DNA of 64,000 bases from Chamaecrista fasciculata (taxonomy: Eukaryota > Streptophyta > Magnoliopsida > Fabales > Fabaceae), in contig QANZ01001431.1 in assembly GCA_003254925.1 (NCBI GenBank), positions 1-64,000 on the forward strand. Direction: 5' to 3'. Both the position numbers and the translations under genes were made by a program. How positions within the stretch are numbered: the first letter of the stretch is position 1; each line of letters starts with the position of its first letter. Positions 1 to 10,835 of the stretch are shown here, piece after piece. The notes beneath the pieces were generated by a model. That model worked only from the letters and a program-made list of their open reading frames with translations, was not told the origin of the DNA and did no database searches.

Positions 1-271
1 TAAACTTACAAAAAAAAAATAAACCAAGAAAAGAGGAGAGGTGGGGATGGGGAGACAGACTCACATAGACAGAAAATCTGACCCTGTTTCAATTCAAATT
101 AAACCTTCTTGTTTCAGACACTGAATCCTCTTATTTGTACCCAACCTGCTCTGCAAAGTATATATATGTATTCCTTCTTTTTGTCTTTTTGGGAATTTGT
201 GGGTTTTGTCTCTACTCACAAACACACACATATATATATGTAGTATATTAATATCATAATGATTGATCCCA
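1..271 (-). other. 3' flank of the phosphate transporter gene
   Basis: No coding sequence is seen here. It lies immediately downstream of the transporter stop codon on the minus strand and most likely holds its 3' UTR and polyadenylation region. It is AT-rich with short (CA)n and (TA)n runs near 220-240. Confidence 0.5.
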
Positions 272-1867
272 TCACATAGACTCTGTATGATGAGTTGGCT
301 GACGGGAGAGCGTAGTAGGCCTAGCACCATTTGCTGCTGGGCTTTGTTCATTCTCTCGTTCATCCTCACCGGAGATTTCCTCCAACGACCTCCCTTTCGT
401 CTCGGTGACCAAGAATGAACAGAAGAATCCGATCATGTTGGTCACCGCCAATATCATCATAGCTTTCTTCACCTTGTGTGCCTTCCCATCCAACGTGTAA
501 TTCTGTATCCCAAAAGCCCCAACCATTGCTCCCGCTTTTCCCGCCGCCGCACTCAGCGCATGACACGTGGATCTCACCCTCGTCGGAAACAACTCCGCCG
601 GCAGCACGAACGTCGTGCTGTTTGGCCCGAAGTTCGCGAAGAAAAACGTCAGCCCATACAGCACAGCGAAAAGCAGAGCATTGTGGTCCTTGAGGTAATC
701 GTACTTGATCCCAATCACGAACATGAAAAAGGACATCATGAAGAAACCAATGAGTTGGATCTTGTAGCGTCCAATCTTCTCAATTGTAAGCACAGTGACC
801 CAATACCCAGGGAATGTCCCAAACAAGGCAATCACGAACATGGCACGTGACGTCACGAACATCTCCCTCAAAGCATTCATCTCCGCCTCCTTCTTGATCA
901 ACCCAATCGCCGGGAAAATATCCTTTTGTGTCAAGTTCTGGCTGTAAAACGCGATGTCCAATAAAAACCACGTCGTCATGGTACCAATCAAATGCCTCCC
1001 GTGACGTCGATTGAACTCTGGAGAAAACAGAGCATAATCATTCGCTGCTTTAAACTGAGCCAATTTCTCTTGCTCTGCTTGAATCTCAATGTCCAAAACT
1101 CTCGCCATATCCGCCGCAGCTAGCTTTGCATTCCCTTCTATAATAGCAGTGTAGCGACCAGTCTCCGGCATCTTCATCCTCCAGTAAAAAGTCAACGCAG
1201 CAGGAACAGCCCCCACCATGAGAACAATTCTCCACAAAAAGTCAGCCTGAGGCTGCGTTGACAAAACCTTATTGTCTTTATAAATAGGAGCATCATAAGC
1301 CGACAAGAAGAGACCGGACAAAATCATAGAGACCAAGCCAGCGAAGATAATTCCAACACCCTGCATGGCGAAGACGGCGGCGATGAAGGCGCCACGTGTC
1401 CTCTTATTAGCATACTCCGACATGATAGTGGCGGAGAGAGGGTAGTCGCCGCCGATGCCGAAGCCGAGCCAGAATCGGAAAAAGCAGAGAGTGTTCATGA
1501 CGGCTTTAGGGGAGGAGCCGAAAGAGAGGCCGGAACAAAGGGCACAGAGAACCATTAGAACGAGAGTGATACCGTAGACTTTCTTGCGGCCGAGTTTGTC
1601 ACCGAGGTAGCCAAAGACGAGTTGGCCGCAGAGAGTGCCGACGAGGGCGACGCCGGTGACGGCGTTATTGACTGGGGCAGGAAGCTTGCCAGGCTTGGCG
1701 GAAGTGGGGTCGAAGTAATATAAGCGACCTAAGAGTTTGGTGACGGTGGAGATGCAGAAGAGATCGTAGGCGTCGGTGAAGAAACCCATGCCGGCGATTA
1801 CGATGGCTGTTATGTGATACCATTGGGTGCGAGCTGAGTCCAATGCGTCCAGCACGGCTAACGCCAT
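272..1867 (-). CDS. PHT1: PHT1-family high-affinity inorganic phosphate transporter
   Basis: Complete intronless reading frame of 531 residues, the usual length for plant PHT1 proteins (about 520-540). These are plasma-membrane H+/phosphate symporters of the major facilitator superfamily that take up phosphate in roots or redistribute it. Seen directly: the PHT1 signature [13 protein letters not shown] at residues 139-151, the MFS loop motif [11 protein letters not shown] at 86-96, and the WFLLDIAFY stretch with W300 and D304. D141 and these two residues correspond to phosphate/proton-site residues known in the fungal homologue PiPT. Twelve hydrophobic segments can be traced, split six and six by a hydrophilic loop at about 231-295. 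The C-terminal tail has the usual [15 protein letters not shown] stretch, a phosphorylation and trafficking region in this family. The start is the first ATG of the frame and fits the family N-terminus. Which PHT1 member this is cannot be settled from the window. Confidence 0.97.
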   Translation of the reverse strand: MALAVLDALDSARTQWYHITAIVIAGMGFFTDAYDLFCISTVTKLLGRLYYFDPTSAKPGKLPAPVNNAVTGVALVGTLCGQLVFGYLGDKLGRKKVYGITLVLMVLCALCSGLSFGSSPKAVMNTLCFFRFWLGFGIGGDYPLSATIMSEYANKRTRGAFIAAVFAMQGVGIIFAGLVSMILSGLFLSAYDAPIYKDNKVLSTQPQADFLWRIVLMVGAVPAALTFYWRMKMPETGRYTAIIEGNAKLAAADMARVLDIEIQAEQEKLAQFKAANDYALFSPEFNRRHGRHLIGTMTTWFLLDIAFYSQNLTQKDIFPAIGLIKKEAEMNALREMFVTSRAMFVIALFGTFPGYWVTVLTIEKIGRYKIQLIGFFMMSFFMFVIGIKYDYLKDHNALLFAVLYGLTFFFANFGPNSTTFVLPAELFPTRVRSTCHALSAAAGKAGAMVGAFGIQNYTLDGKAHKVKKAMMILAVTNMIGFFCSFLVTETKGRSLEEISGEDERENEQSPAANGARPTTLSRQPTHHTESM

Positions 1868-1920
1868 TCTGTTTTATTCTTCACTTTCACTTGCTTTTGC
1901 TTTCTTTTCAATTCATCCCC

Positions 1921-1930
1921 TTTATATATA
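1921..1930 (-). promoter_or_regulatory. Probable TATA box of the PHT1 gene
   Basis: On the minus strand this reads TATATATAAA followed by a G run, about 55-65 bp before the ATG at 1867. That spacing would give a very short 5' UTR, so an alternative upstream start is possible. Confidence 0.45.
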
Positions 1931-2115
1931 GTACTGCTTTTATGCGTCCTATGTGCACTATATTATTGTATAATACTAATTCATACAACCTTGCGACGTC
2001 TAATCCTATGCTTAATTCCTGGCAGGGGCATTTAAAAGACAAGACTATTTTGTCAATGTTACACCACATTGATTCATGATAGTGATATCCCTGCACCTGC
2101 ATTGACAAAATAGAC

Positions 2116-2123
2116 GCATATTC
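2116..2123. promoter_or_regulatory. P1BS element (PHR1-type phosphate-starvation site)
   Basis: GCATATTC matches the palindromic consensus GNATATNC bound by the MYB-CC factor PHR1, which activates PHT1 genes under phosphate limitation. It sits about 250 bp upstream of the transporter ATG, a typical position. The match is seen; function is inferred from family knowledge. Confidence 0.6.
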
Positions 2124-2382
2124 CTCTCAAGGTGCCATTCATATATATATAGGATCACATAAATGAAGCAAACCACCTAGGAAACTCAATCGTGTGGCAT
2201 ATTTAGCAAATAGCAAGAATATATTGTTCATCGCATGCACCGAAGAAAAACAATGCACAACCAGTTGAGTGAATGTGTGAACGCTCATACATATGCTGTC
2301 GTCCCGTGTCAGCATGGGTGTGCCGAACCATCGTGTGCCATTAACAAACTCCCAAGCAAATTGGAAACATCAATTATATCAT

Positions 2383-3353
2383 TGATAATAGTCCAAGTAT
2401 AATGACAGTTCAGGCCGAATACATAATCAAGCGAGGAAGCCCGAATACATAATCAAGTGAGGAAGCCTTTAAGTAGGCGAGAACGCCCAAACGGCACGAC
2501 GCCGCTAAGGAGATCAAGGCGCGTGAGCGCCTAAGTAACAAAGCAGCACAGACAGTGCGAAACACATCTTGAATCAATCCAGATCAGGATAAACGCCCAG
2601 GCACCGGGAATGGAAGGACAAAGTGCTTCAAAATAAACGAATGAAAAACGTTGTATCTGTCATCCACTCGTGGGGACACATCTCATAGGGACAGAGCTTC
2701 ACTTCTTTCGAAGGGACTAGTGATAATAGGCCCAATAATTAGGAGGCCCAATTGGCAGAAGATACCCTTGGCTCAGCATGCCATAGGCCCACAAGGTAGG
2801 GCGAGAACGCCCTTAACCCCGCTAGGGCAAAGACGCCCATAACCATAGATGGTATGGGCGCCCACGGAGCATAAGGACGTAAGGAATAAGGAAACATTCC
2901 CTGAACCAATCAGGAACCAATCAAGGATCAACCAAGATCCGCTGTCAATCAAGACAGATCCCTCAGAGATCCTTCTCATGGACTCTGCCTTGGCCATCAA
3001 GGCGCCCTACGCAAATAAGGAAATAATGATTCACAGATCCTTAAGTGACAAAACAATATCTTCCTACATGAAATAGGAAAGATTATGATTCACCTCTCAT
3101 ATCACTGAAGATATCTCTTCTTACAATCAAGGAAGTTTCCTTAAGTGGACTCTCCTCAATGAGCCTATAAATACAAGATGATAACCCTGGAAAAGGTACG
3201 TTACACACGCTACTCATGCTAGCTCATGTTCTTATCTCAATACTAACTTAAGCTTTGGAGGTGAATCACAGGGGAGACCCCTGTGGTTCATTGTCTTGCT
3301 GGAATATCTTACAGTGAACCGGGAAACAACCCTGGCCAAATCCCACTTCATCA
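2383..3353 (+). mobile_element. Solo LTR of an LTR retrotransposon (971 bp)
   Basis: The element begins TGAT and ends ATCA (the canonical TG...CA with a 4-bp terminal inverted repeat). It is flanked by an exact 5-bp target-site duplication ATCAT at 2378-2382 and 3354-3358. Inside are GC-rich blocks with the repeated style GAACGCCC / GGCGCCC and a TATAAATA box near 3168, followed by the transcript-start-like region, which suggests plus orientation. No internal retrotransposon domain is present, so this is a solo LTR left by LTR-LTR recombination. The superfamily (gypsy or copia) cannot be assigned from the LTR alone. Confidence 0.88.
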
Positions 3354-4393
3354 ATCATGTCTTTTTTCAGTTTGACCATTATTAATTCTTTTTATGCCAT
3401 GTTGTAATCGATTATTCATTATCTTTAATTCCATAATTTCTTGGCAATATGCCCATTGCATTGGGTAAATTACTTTGCAATTTACATTCCCTTGAGAACA
3501 TCTTATTATTAGTTAAAATACACAAATCTAGCTCTCGCGCCATATATAACTAATTGATTCTAAAATTAAGTGCGCACTTTTACAATATGTATGTTCAACG
3601 TTTTTATGCAACAAATTTAACACTTCTTAACATAGTTATTAAAACGGACCGGACCAGCCGGTCCGACCGGTTGAACCGGGAACCGGCCATTAGGCCGGTT
3701 TGAGTCGTTTTAATAACCGGCCAGGCAGAGAACCGGGCTGAACCGGCCAAAAACCGGAGGCAAACCGGTTGAACCGATCCTGGTTTATTTATTTTTCTTT
3801 TTGATTTTTTTGGTCTTTTTTATAATTATGGGTCAAATATTAGAAAATATTGATTATGAACCAAAATTTGATAGAGAAAGTGATCATAAAATGTCACTTG
3901 ATGATATTAGATTGTTGAACATTATGAAAATTGATTATCTCTATATTAATTCATGTTAATTTATGAAAATTGTATTAATATATTAATGTTATAATTGTAT
4001 TTTGTAACCTAATTATGAATATTTGAATTAAAATTTTATCATATATAGGTTTTTTTATTATTTTTAATTTATTTATTTATCAACGGTCCGACNGAATAAC
4101 TGAAGGACCAATATGGAACGAAAAATAACTGAGGGACCTATTTGGAACAATGGGCATAATAGAGGGACCAAAATAGGACTTTGGCCTTTTTTTTAATTTG
4201 CATTTTGGTGTTAAAATTTTAGAGCAGTAATTTGATTTGAAGAAGTGTATTTTTATTAGATCGTACGGAGAAATACAAACAACTAAAAGATTTTGAAAAT
4301 TGACTGTCAATTGCAGGAAACTTGCTAACAACGAGTTAAAAAGTTTATTGTTCCTTACGAAAAAAAGGGCTAATTGCAATTTCTTTTCTTTTT
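3354..4393. other. Gene-free stretch with a CCGG-rich repeat block
   Basis: 3640-3785 is packed with ACCGG/CCGGTT motifs in both orientations, unlike the AT-rich flanks, and looks like part of a dispersed (probably non-autonomous) element. A single-N assembly join lies at 4093, followed by a remnant with the GAGGGACCA...GGACC wording typical of palindromic MITEs. No gene is seen. Confidence 0.45.
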
Positions 4394-4780
4394 GGCTTAA
4401 GTGCACTTTTGGTTCCTAACTTTTGTAAAGGTCTCAATTTGGTCCCCTAACTTTTTTTGTTGTAATTTTGGTCCCCTAACTTTTGAAAATGTCTCAATTT
4501 GGTCTCCTAACTTTTTTGTTGCAATTTTGGTCCCCTAACTTTTGAAAACGTCTCACCATTGGTCCCAAGTTAGGGGACCGAAATTGAGACTTTTGCGAAA
4601 GTTAAGGGACCAACGGTGAGACGTTTACAAAAGTTAGGGGACCAAAATTATAACAAAAAAAGTTAGGGGACCAAATTGAGACTTTTGCGAAAGTTAGGGG
4701 ACCAAAATTGCAACAAAAAAAGTTAGGGAACCAAATTGAGACCTTTGCGAAAGTTAAGGAACTAACAGTGCACTTAAGCC
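4394..4780. mobile_element. Foldback MITE, probably Mutator-like (387 bp)
   Basis: The ends are inverted copies of each other (GGCTTAAGTGCAC... and ...GTGCACTTAAGCC), and the interior folds back over almost its whole length with repeated TTAGGGGACC(A)AA blocks. It is flanked by a 9-bp direct repeat TTTCTTTTT (4385-4393 and 4781-4789). That is the Mutator-type size, although the repeat is low-complexity. Confidence 0.75.
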
Positions 4781-4836
4781 TTTCTTTTTTAAAACATGAG
4801 GGGACCCTCCTTCAACCAAGACGACAGAATCACCTT

Positions 4837-4916
4837 GTGACCTTGTTTTATCTTGCGGGATCCGTTAAGTTTTCACTTGACATCTGCTACACGCGAGCGA
4901 TTGGATATGCATTATA
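4837..4916. repeat. First copy of an 80-bp direct repeat across a single-N join
   Basis: Identical to 5122-5201. The pair brackets a Stowaway-like insertion that is cut by the N at 5121, so the second copy probably comes from an overlapping contig or the other haplotype rather than a genomic duplication. Confidence 0.7.
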
Positions 4917-5120
4917 CTCCCTCCGTTCCTATATATCTGATGTTTAAGGTAAAAACACACAGACCAAGGAAATGATTAGCTCACCTAAAATGAAGAGAAA
5001 AATGAGGTAAAAAGACTAAAATATCCCTATTAAATTACTAGGAAAATGTTTATTCATTTATGACTCTACTATATTTAATAGGGATAGAATGGTAATAAAA
5101 TAATTAATGCTCTCTTGAAG
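4917..5120 (+). mobile_element. Stowaway-like MITE, 3' end cut by an assembly join
   Basis: Begins CTCCCTCCGTTCC directly after a TA, the canonical Stowaway (Tc1/mariner) terminus and target. The complementary terminus expected at the other end is missing because the sequence meets the single N at 5121. Confidence 0.6.
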
Positions 5121-5694
5121 NGTGACCTTGTTTTATCTTGCGGGATCCGTTAAGTTTTCACTTGACATCTGCTACACGCGAGCGATTGGATATGCATTAT
5201 ATATATTAGCCCAACATTGTTTCTTTTAGGATTGAAAGGATGGATATATAAATTAAAAATTGGTTGTTTGCTAGTCACATTTTTTCATTAATATTTATAC
5301 CGCACCTTGTAGTTGTATGTTTGCATGATGATCATTGGTTAAGGTTGTTAAATTAAAAAAGAATTGGAATCATCGAAAGGATTCTTCCTGAGTACTAATT
5401 GATCACATCTATTTGTGTGATATTTCATAGTCCAATTCTATAGCGAATAAGCTCTTGTGTTGTTTTGCGTCATCGATCCCTTCAAATTTACCAGTAATAT
5501 AAAGGCCGTACGTAATTGGAGAATAAAAAATTAAAAAACAAAAAAAAGATAGAATAAAAAATCAAAATGAAATAACCATTGGAGAATAAAAATTTATACA
5601 AGAAGTTACAGTCCAATTGAAATTTCTTGGTTTGTCCTCATATATTTGTGTTAGTGTATCTCTGCCTCGAAAACCTTAAGAAATCCGTGGGTGC

Positions 5695-6099
5695 TCAGTG
5701 AATGAGATAGGTAAGCACAAGAGCCACCAGCATCAGGAAATAGGCTACTCCTTGATCAATTGAGGTTCCTGCAATTCGAAATTTTCAATTCCATATTATA
5801 ATCGATCGGAACATATATATATTGATGAATCCACAATTGTTTTTAATCTGAAGAAAACAAAAACAAAATAAAAAAAAATACCATCACTTGTGAGTGGAGA
5901 ATCAGAAGGAGCAGGAGCAGGGGATTGAGCAGACGCTAGAGAAAAAAGAGTGGCNCAAAATAAAAAAAATACCATCACTTGTGAGTGGAGAATCAGAAGG
6001 AGCAGGAGCAGGGGATTGAGCAGACGCTAGAGAAAAAAGAGTGGCGCAGATGAGGGCAACCAAAGTGACCAATCCGAATGAACCATTTGAAACTGCCAT
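5695..6099 (-). CDS. Arabinogalactan (AG) peptide precursor, AGP41/AGP22-like, two exons
   Basis: Exon 1 (5973-6099) encodes a secretory signal peptide and a short mature core AQSPAPAPSDSP rich in Pro/Ala/Ser. These prolines are hydroxylated and O-glycosylated with arabinogalactan in this family. It ends at a GT donor in phase 1. Exon 2 (5695-5768, preceded by TTGCAG) encodes TSIDQGVAYFLMLVALVLTY then LIH and stop, the hydrophobic GPI-anchor signal nearly invariant in AG peptides. Joined, the product is 66 residues, a normal length. The protein acts at the plasma membrane and cell wall. Anomaly: bases 5864-5954 repeat 5956-6045 across a single N at 5955, so part of exon 1 appears twice. The complete exon is the distal copy, and the intron boundary is supported by either copy. 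I read this as one gene with an assembly duplication. Confidence 0.9.
5864..6045. repeat. Duplicated exon-1 segment flanking a single N
   Basis: 5864-5954 (91 bp) and 5956-6045 (90 bp) are the same sequence apart from one A in a homopolymer, separated only by the N at 5955. This is the signature of unmerged contig ends. Confidence 0.85.
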
Positions 6100-7076
6100 T
6101 ATTACTGTTTTTAAGCTTCGATCTTTTCTCTCTCTCTCTAACTCTCTCTCTTAATTGTTGTTGAAACTTTAAGAGAGAAAGAAGGGAGAGAGAAACTGAG
6201 AATGCAAAACTAGTGGGAGAGATGTTCGGCGGTGAGCATTCATTTACTTCTCAACTTCCCTTTTATAATGCATACATTGCAATTGCAACCCCAACGCCCT
6301 TCCCGCATTTCCCGTCTTTCTTCCTCGTCTTATTTCCTATCTATTGCCATTTCCTAATTATAATCAGTAAACCCACATTTATAGTATCTCTCTATTTATA
6401 TACTTTGGATCGCACAATTCAATCCACTGCACACATTAATAACACAGACAACTAGACAAGACCACGAATTTGTCTCTAATAATGCCACCCATCTCTTCCC
6501 TTAAATTCTTTTACCTTTGAAAATAGCAACTTCCTTAATTATGCCATGCTAGTTCTAACTTCTAAGGTCAAATAAAATAATTAATTCATATATATATATA
6601 TATAATATGATAAAATAATTAGCCTAATCAAATATTTAATATAATTTAGTCAAATAAAATCATATAATCAATTAAATCAGATATTAAATCAGATATTATA
6701 ATTTATTTGATTATAATCTGATAATAAAGAACTGCGGTAGGACGTCCAATGGTGTCAATTGAAGAAAAACCCTCCTAATTTCTAAAGAAAGCAGAGGTAA
6801 TTAGCACGACCTTGTAGTGAACGCCATCAAGGGAAACACCGCAAAACTATCAAAAGAGGGAGGAAAAGATCATTAGATATCATTCACTAATTAACTTAAG
6901 CTTCGCAAGGGCCTCTCCTGTGATTCATTGTTTTACGGGAAAACTTGATTTATCATAATCAAAATCAAGATGAAATCTTTAAAGCTGACAACCATGATTA
7001 TTGTATCTAACCAAAAAAGCCCAGCTAATTAACTTTGCTTTGTGACATTGAGAAGTGGCCTAGTGAAGGAATTGAA
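6100..7076. other. Promoter side of the AG-peptide gene and a duplicated block
   Basis: 6125-6155 is a CT-rich tract probably in the AG-peptide 5' UTR. 6431-6560 is repeated with divergence at 9310-9470 (both include AATAATGCCACCCATCTCTT), an edge of the tandem duplication described for 7-19.5 kb. 6589-6612 is a (TA)n microsatellite. 6890-6960 resembles the 3' part of the solo LTR at 3240-3300 (TTAACTTAAGCTT...TTCATTGT) and may be a small LTR remnant. No gene is seen. Confidence 0.45.
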
Positions 7077-8206
7077 AGAAAGGGTCCTCTTGTTTCTGGT
7101 AGATTTCAAAGAGCTGCTTTGAGTATTTCATCGCCATTATATTCCACGGCAATCTTCAACTAGTTTTCCTTCAACTCCTGCACAGACTTCTTCAAATCAC
7201 CTTTGGAATCTCCATCTGTGAGGAACTCAGCCAATTCACTGCCTCTGTATAAAGGAAATTAAAGTACACCAAGCTGTCAACAACGCAAATTTAGATGTGA
7301 CTCACTCCAATACTCCATCAAACACAATGTACCTACATCAGAAATTAGCAAAGCTTGATAAACCTATGCCTATGATTCTTTGGACATCTGTTGCTAGCGA
7401 TAAAGAGTACACACAGCCTCTAATTCCCACTTCTTCTTCTGGTCGTTATCCCCTTCAGATGATGAGACTGGTGACTCACTAGATGCGTTCTCGCTATCAA
7501 ATAATTCATCAAATTCAGAATCATTCACAATGAAATCTCTCATGCTTCCCTCATCGCTACTTAACAAAACCTCTTCCTCACTTTTAATCACACCTTTCTT
7601 CACAAGTCGCCGCTTACGGGTTACATTACCAAAAATCTCCTCATTCAAATCACATACCACTTTTTCAGGACTTACTTTCTGAGTATGCATCCTCATATAT
7701 TTTGCAATGGGAACATTATCAGAGTCACTCATAACAACTTTATGATTTCGTTTCTTCTTACCTCCTGCAACAAATGGGGCATTTTCTTCGATGTTTTTGT
7801 CATAAAAACTCTCTTCCACGCTGTTATCAGACATGTTTTCTGGCATCGGGTTTTGGGAAATATTATTACCCTCATTTTCTTCTTCCAAATTAGCTTCTGT
7901 TCTCTTCTCATTTTCTCTTCCACTTCTAACTTCGTTTCCTTCAAGCCCTTCACTTGATTTAATCAAAAACTTTAGCTTATCATCAATTGAAATTTTATCC
8001 TCCTTCAGGGCATTAAATTTAGCCTCGAGTACTTCATAATCCTTCTTTTTCTTTTGAAGCTCCAATTCTAACTCACCACACCTTGCTTCAGCTTTCTCAC
8101 TTCTTTCTTCAAACTCCTTACACCGACGACAGATTTCTGAATTGTTAACCGAATTGCACTTAAGCATTTTCAAATCTCCTTCCACCTTTTCCATATGAAT
8201 CTCCAT
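7077..8206 (-). pseudogene. Coiled-coil/acidic protein gene, copy 1 (disrupted)
   Basis: Paralogue of the intact gene at 15372-18036. The main frame (7394-8206) starts MEIHMEK and carries the same coiled coil (EFEERSEKAEARCGELELEL, about residues 31-85). It then jumps from the acidic EEENEG segment directly into sequence matching the middle of exon B of the intact gene, so the second coiled coil, the exon A/B intron and the start of exon B are absent. It ends prematurely at CTLYR-stop, where a TAG replaces the CAG glutamine codon kept in copy 2, and the conserved FGKDPELCMKA stretch before it is deleted. The former last exon at about 7077-7245 is recognisable but frame-damaged. Upstream, 8230-8400 keeps an alternative 5' exon also seen in copy 2. 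I infer a pseudogene; a truncated 270-residue protein is not excluded. Confidence 0.7.
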
Positions 8207-8470
8207 TCTCCATCAATACCCAAAAGTACCCTCAGTCTGAAACAGTCAGTATTTCTTGTAAGAACTTGACACCTTATTACAATTTAAATCAAGAAGCACA
8301 TAATCGCTTTCTATCTTATTCATATGAATGTTCAATACAACAGAAGAGATGAATGTAAATACCTTTAGCCATAGCCAGTCTTGATCCTAACACTTGGAGA
8401 GAGCAAAGTAAATTTGCAAAACCAAGAATATTAGTCTTAAGCAAAAGAGATCATTCTCGGCAAAATAAAA

Positions 8471-10191
8471 GTTTTTCCATTGAAAAAATGGATTTTTTTG
8501 AATTTTTTTGGTTGAAAAATTGCTTGAAAATTAATTCACGGTGAAATGAATGTCAAGTTTTCAAAAAGAGCTCAAAAGTTTGGACGGGAATCAAGACACA
8601 CACTTTAAGTTTGTATTTAACTTTGTATTTTCTTTTTTATTCTCATGTTCTTGAGAGGTGTGTGAGGTGTATTATTATTTGTCTCTTCATTCTCTTGTTT
8701 TAGAGTGGTGTGAGATTCATTTAATATTTGCCTCTTTATTCTCATGTTAGAGTGGTGTGAGGTGTGTTTAAATACTAACTTTGGAGAGTGTGTGTACTTG
8801 AGACATGAGTTGAGAAAATATTGTATTATATAAAATTTTCATATAATATTTTTCTCATGTTGTCTCTCCGCAACATTCATGATTTTTTTTCTCAATTTGA
8901 GGTTTTCATGTTAATTTCTCTTATGTTATAATTGTGTTTTTCATCTCATTTAATTTCTTGGGTTATTTTCAAGGGTGAAAAATGTTACTTTATTTTATTT
9001 TTATTATTACTTTTTCCGTTTTTCGCAACAAATATTGCTATTTAACTAACAACCCTCGCCTCATTTAGTGGAAAAAATCTCATTCCATCAAGGAGTACAC
9101 AATACATTAGATTTAAATTTAAATTAATCATCACTTAATATTTGAATAAGTGATTTATATAGACAGTAGAATTTTAATGACAGCTATATATAAAAATAAT
9201 TAAATTTGGCCCATATTATTTTCTACTTCAGATTTGTCATCTGAATCTACCCACTATTTGATTTTTTTTTTTTTGTCAGAAACTATTTGATTTTCTTAGG
9301 CCATAAAACCCTCCTGCACACATTAAGAACACAGAGAAGACCACGAATGTGTCTGTAATAATGCCACCCATCTCTTCGCTTAAACTCCTTTTACCTTCGA
9401 AAATAGCAACTTCCCTAATTCTTATTTATTTTGCCAAGTCCGTCATACTAGTTGTCTAGTTCCAAGTTCCAAGCCTTCTATAATCTGATTGGAGGCATGT
9501 GAGCCCAACCCATAATTAAGTTTCTACGGTGTAGTACAACCAACTACACTCCAAATTCACAAATTAGACATGTACATTAACAATTGACATTTCTAAAAGC
9601 AGACATAGACATGTACATAACCATTGAGATTTACTAATTGATGTTTATAAACATAATTATTTTTATAAAAATAAATTTGAAATGATTTAACAATTAATTT
9701 TCACTTTAAAATATTTTGCAAATATTTAGAAAAATAAAATTATATAAATTAGAGAGTACAAAAGTTTAGAAGTGTCAGATTACATAATAATTTCCACTCG
9801 CTCATCACCAATTATATAAAATATCACACATTAACATTCTAATAAGTTTACACTCTCAAAAAGTGTAAGCTAAGCTTGAAATTTGATCATTCAAAAAATA
9901 ATTGAGTGCTTTGGTATTTTAATGTGCGGAGAATGAGATTTCTCTTATATGCTAGTCTTCATAATCTAGGTGAAGATTAATTTTACTGGGATTGGGAATA
10001 AACTGTTTAAAACCTTCATATTGACTATAGGGATTGAATCTGGATCCTTTGACTTAGGGTGCAGCTTGCCAACAATGACACCAAATCGTTATTAGTACTC
10101 AGTAGCTATTTCACAAAGTCAACATATTGGATTAATTGTAAAAATTTGGCATTGATTCTTTGATTCACTTGATTAATAATAATTCAAGGAA
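8471..10191. other. Gene-free stretch between array units 1 and 2
   Basis: 8638-8775 holds about three diverged tandem repeats of roughly 50 bp (TTCTCATGTT...AGAGTGGTGTGAGG). 9040-9300 is repeated at 13710-13900 plus 14405-14490 (upstream flank of unit 2), and 9310-9470 repeats 6431-6560. Near 9214 is the MITE-free counterpart of the insertion at 13917. The rest is AT-rich with no gene seen. Confidence 0.5.
8638..8775. repeat. Short tandem repeat, about 50 bp x 3, diverged
   Basis: Three successive blocks contain TTCTC(A)TGTT followed by AGAG(T)GGTGTGAG, starting near 8639, 8689 and 8738. Confidence 0.5.
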
Positions 10192-10402
10192 GCCAAGAAA
10201 GGTTGGCCCAGTTGGTAAGGAGTCAACTCATAACTCACAAGGTCATGAGTTCGAATCCCGCTGCCGATGTGAGGACCTTGTTGGTAGGCGATCTGTAAGT
10301 AACTCTATAAGCGCTCATAGAGCCTTGAAGCCTGCTTTGGCCTTGGTGAGCCCCGAGGCCCAATTCACCGAAAATTTTCCCCAAAAAAAAAATAATAATA
10401 GC
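10192..10402 (+). mobile_element. tRNA-derived SINE
   Basis: The 5' part has RNA polymerase III promoter boxes: A box TTGGCCCAGTTGGTAAGG near 10202 and B box GAGTTCGAATCCC at about 10248-10260. A tRNA-unrelated body and an A-rich tail (A)n(TAA)n at 10382-10400 follow. The short repeat TCAAGGAA occurs just before the element (10184-10191) and just after its tail (10403-10410), consistent with a target-site duplication from LINE-driven integration. Confidence 0.8.
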
Positions 10403-10639
10403 TCAAGGAAATCTTTAACTTCTTCTATTATGTCTTGATAGGTTACTTGCAAGACACACTTTATCTTTATGAATCTGTTATTGTTAGTTTGATAATATCT
10501 CATATAATTTAATAATTAATATTCTTGATCAATAATTAATATTCGTGATCAAGTAAATTTAATAATTAAAGAATGTCAATGTTTTTATTTTCTAAAATAG
10601 ATAAAATATGATCATAATTAAATCATCTTGATACATCAC

Positions 10640-10835
10640 TATTTGGGCGTACGCCTAAACGGCCCTCGCACCGGGCCTCTTCCCCCCTTCACACCCTGCA
10701 AAGCGCGCTCGAACCAATCAAGTGCCCTCCGCACAGTTAGGGGCGCCCCCCTCCACCCAGGTGCATGACGCCCGCCTCCAGCTTAACACTTAGTCACCCA
10801 CGACTACCTCGCTCCGCACAGTTAGGGGCGCCCCC
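10640..10835. repeat. GC-rich repeat block truncated by the assembly gap
   Basis: A sharp GC-rich island in AT-rich DNA. The string CTCCGCACAGTTAGGGGCGC occurs twice (near 10727 and 10812), the second running straight into the gap. Its wording (GGCGCCCCC, CGCCTAAACGG) recalls the GC-rich part of the solo LTR at 2383-3353, so it is probably part of an LTR element. Confidence 0.45.

Noticed and set aside
476..971. Three frames of 63-124 codons within 476-971 on both strands
   Set aside because: They lie inside the PHT1 coding sequence in other frames and show no domain.
7685..8039. Plus-strand frames over array copy 1
   Set aside because: They are antisense to the coiled-coil gene; equivalent antisense frames appear in copies 2 and 3.
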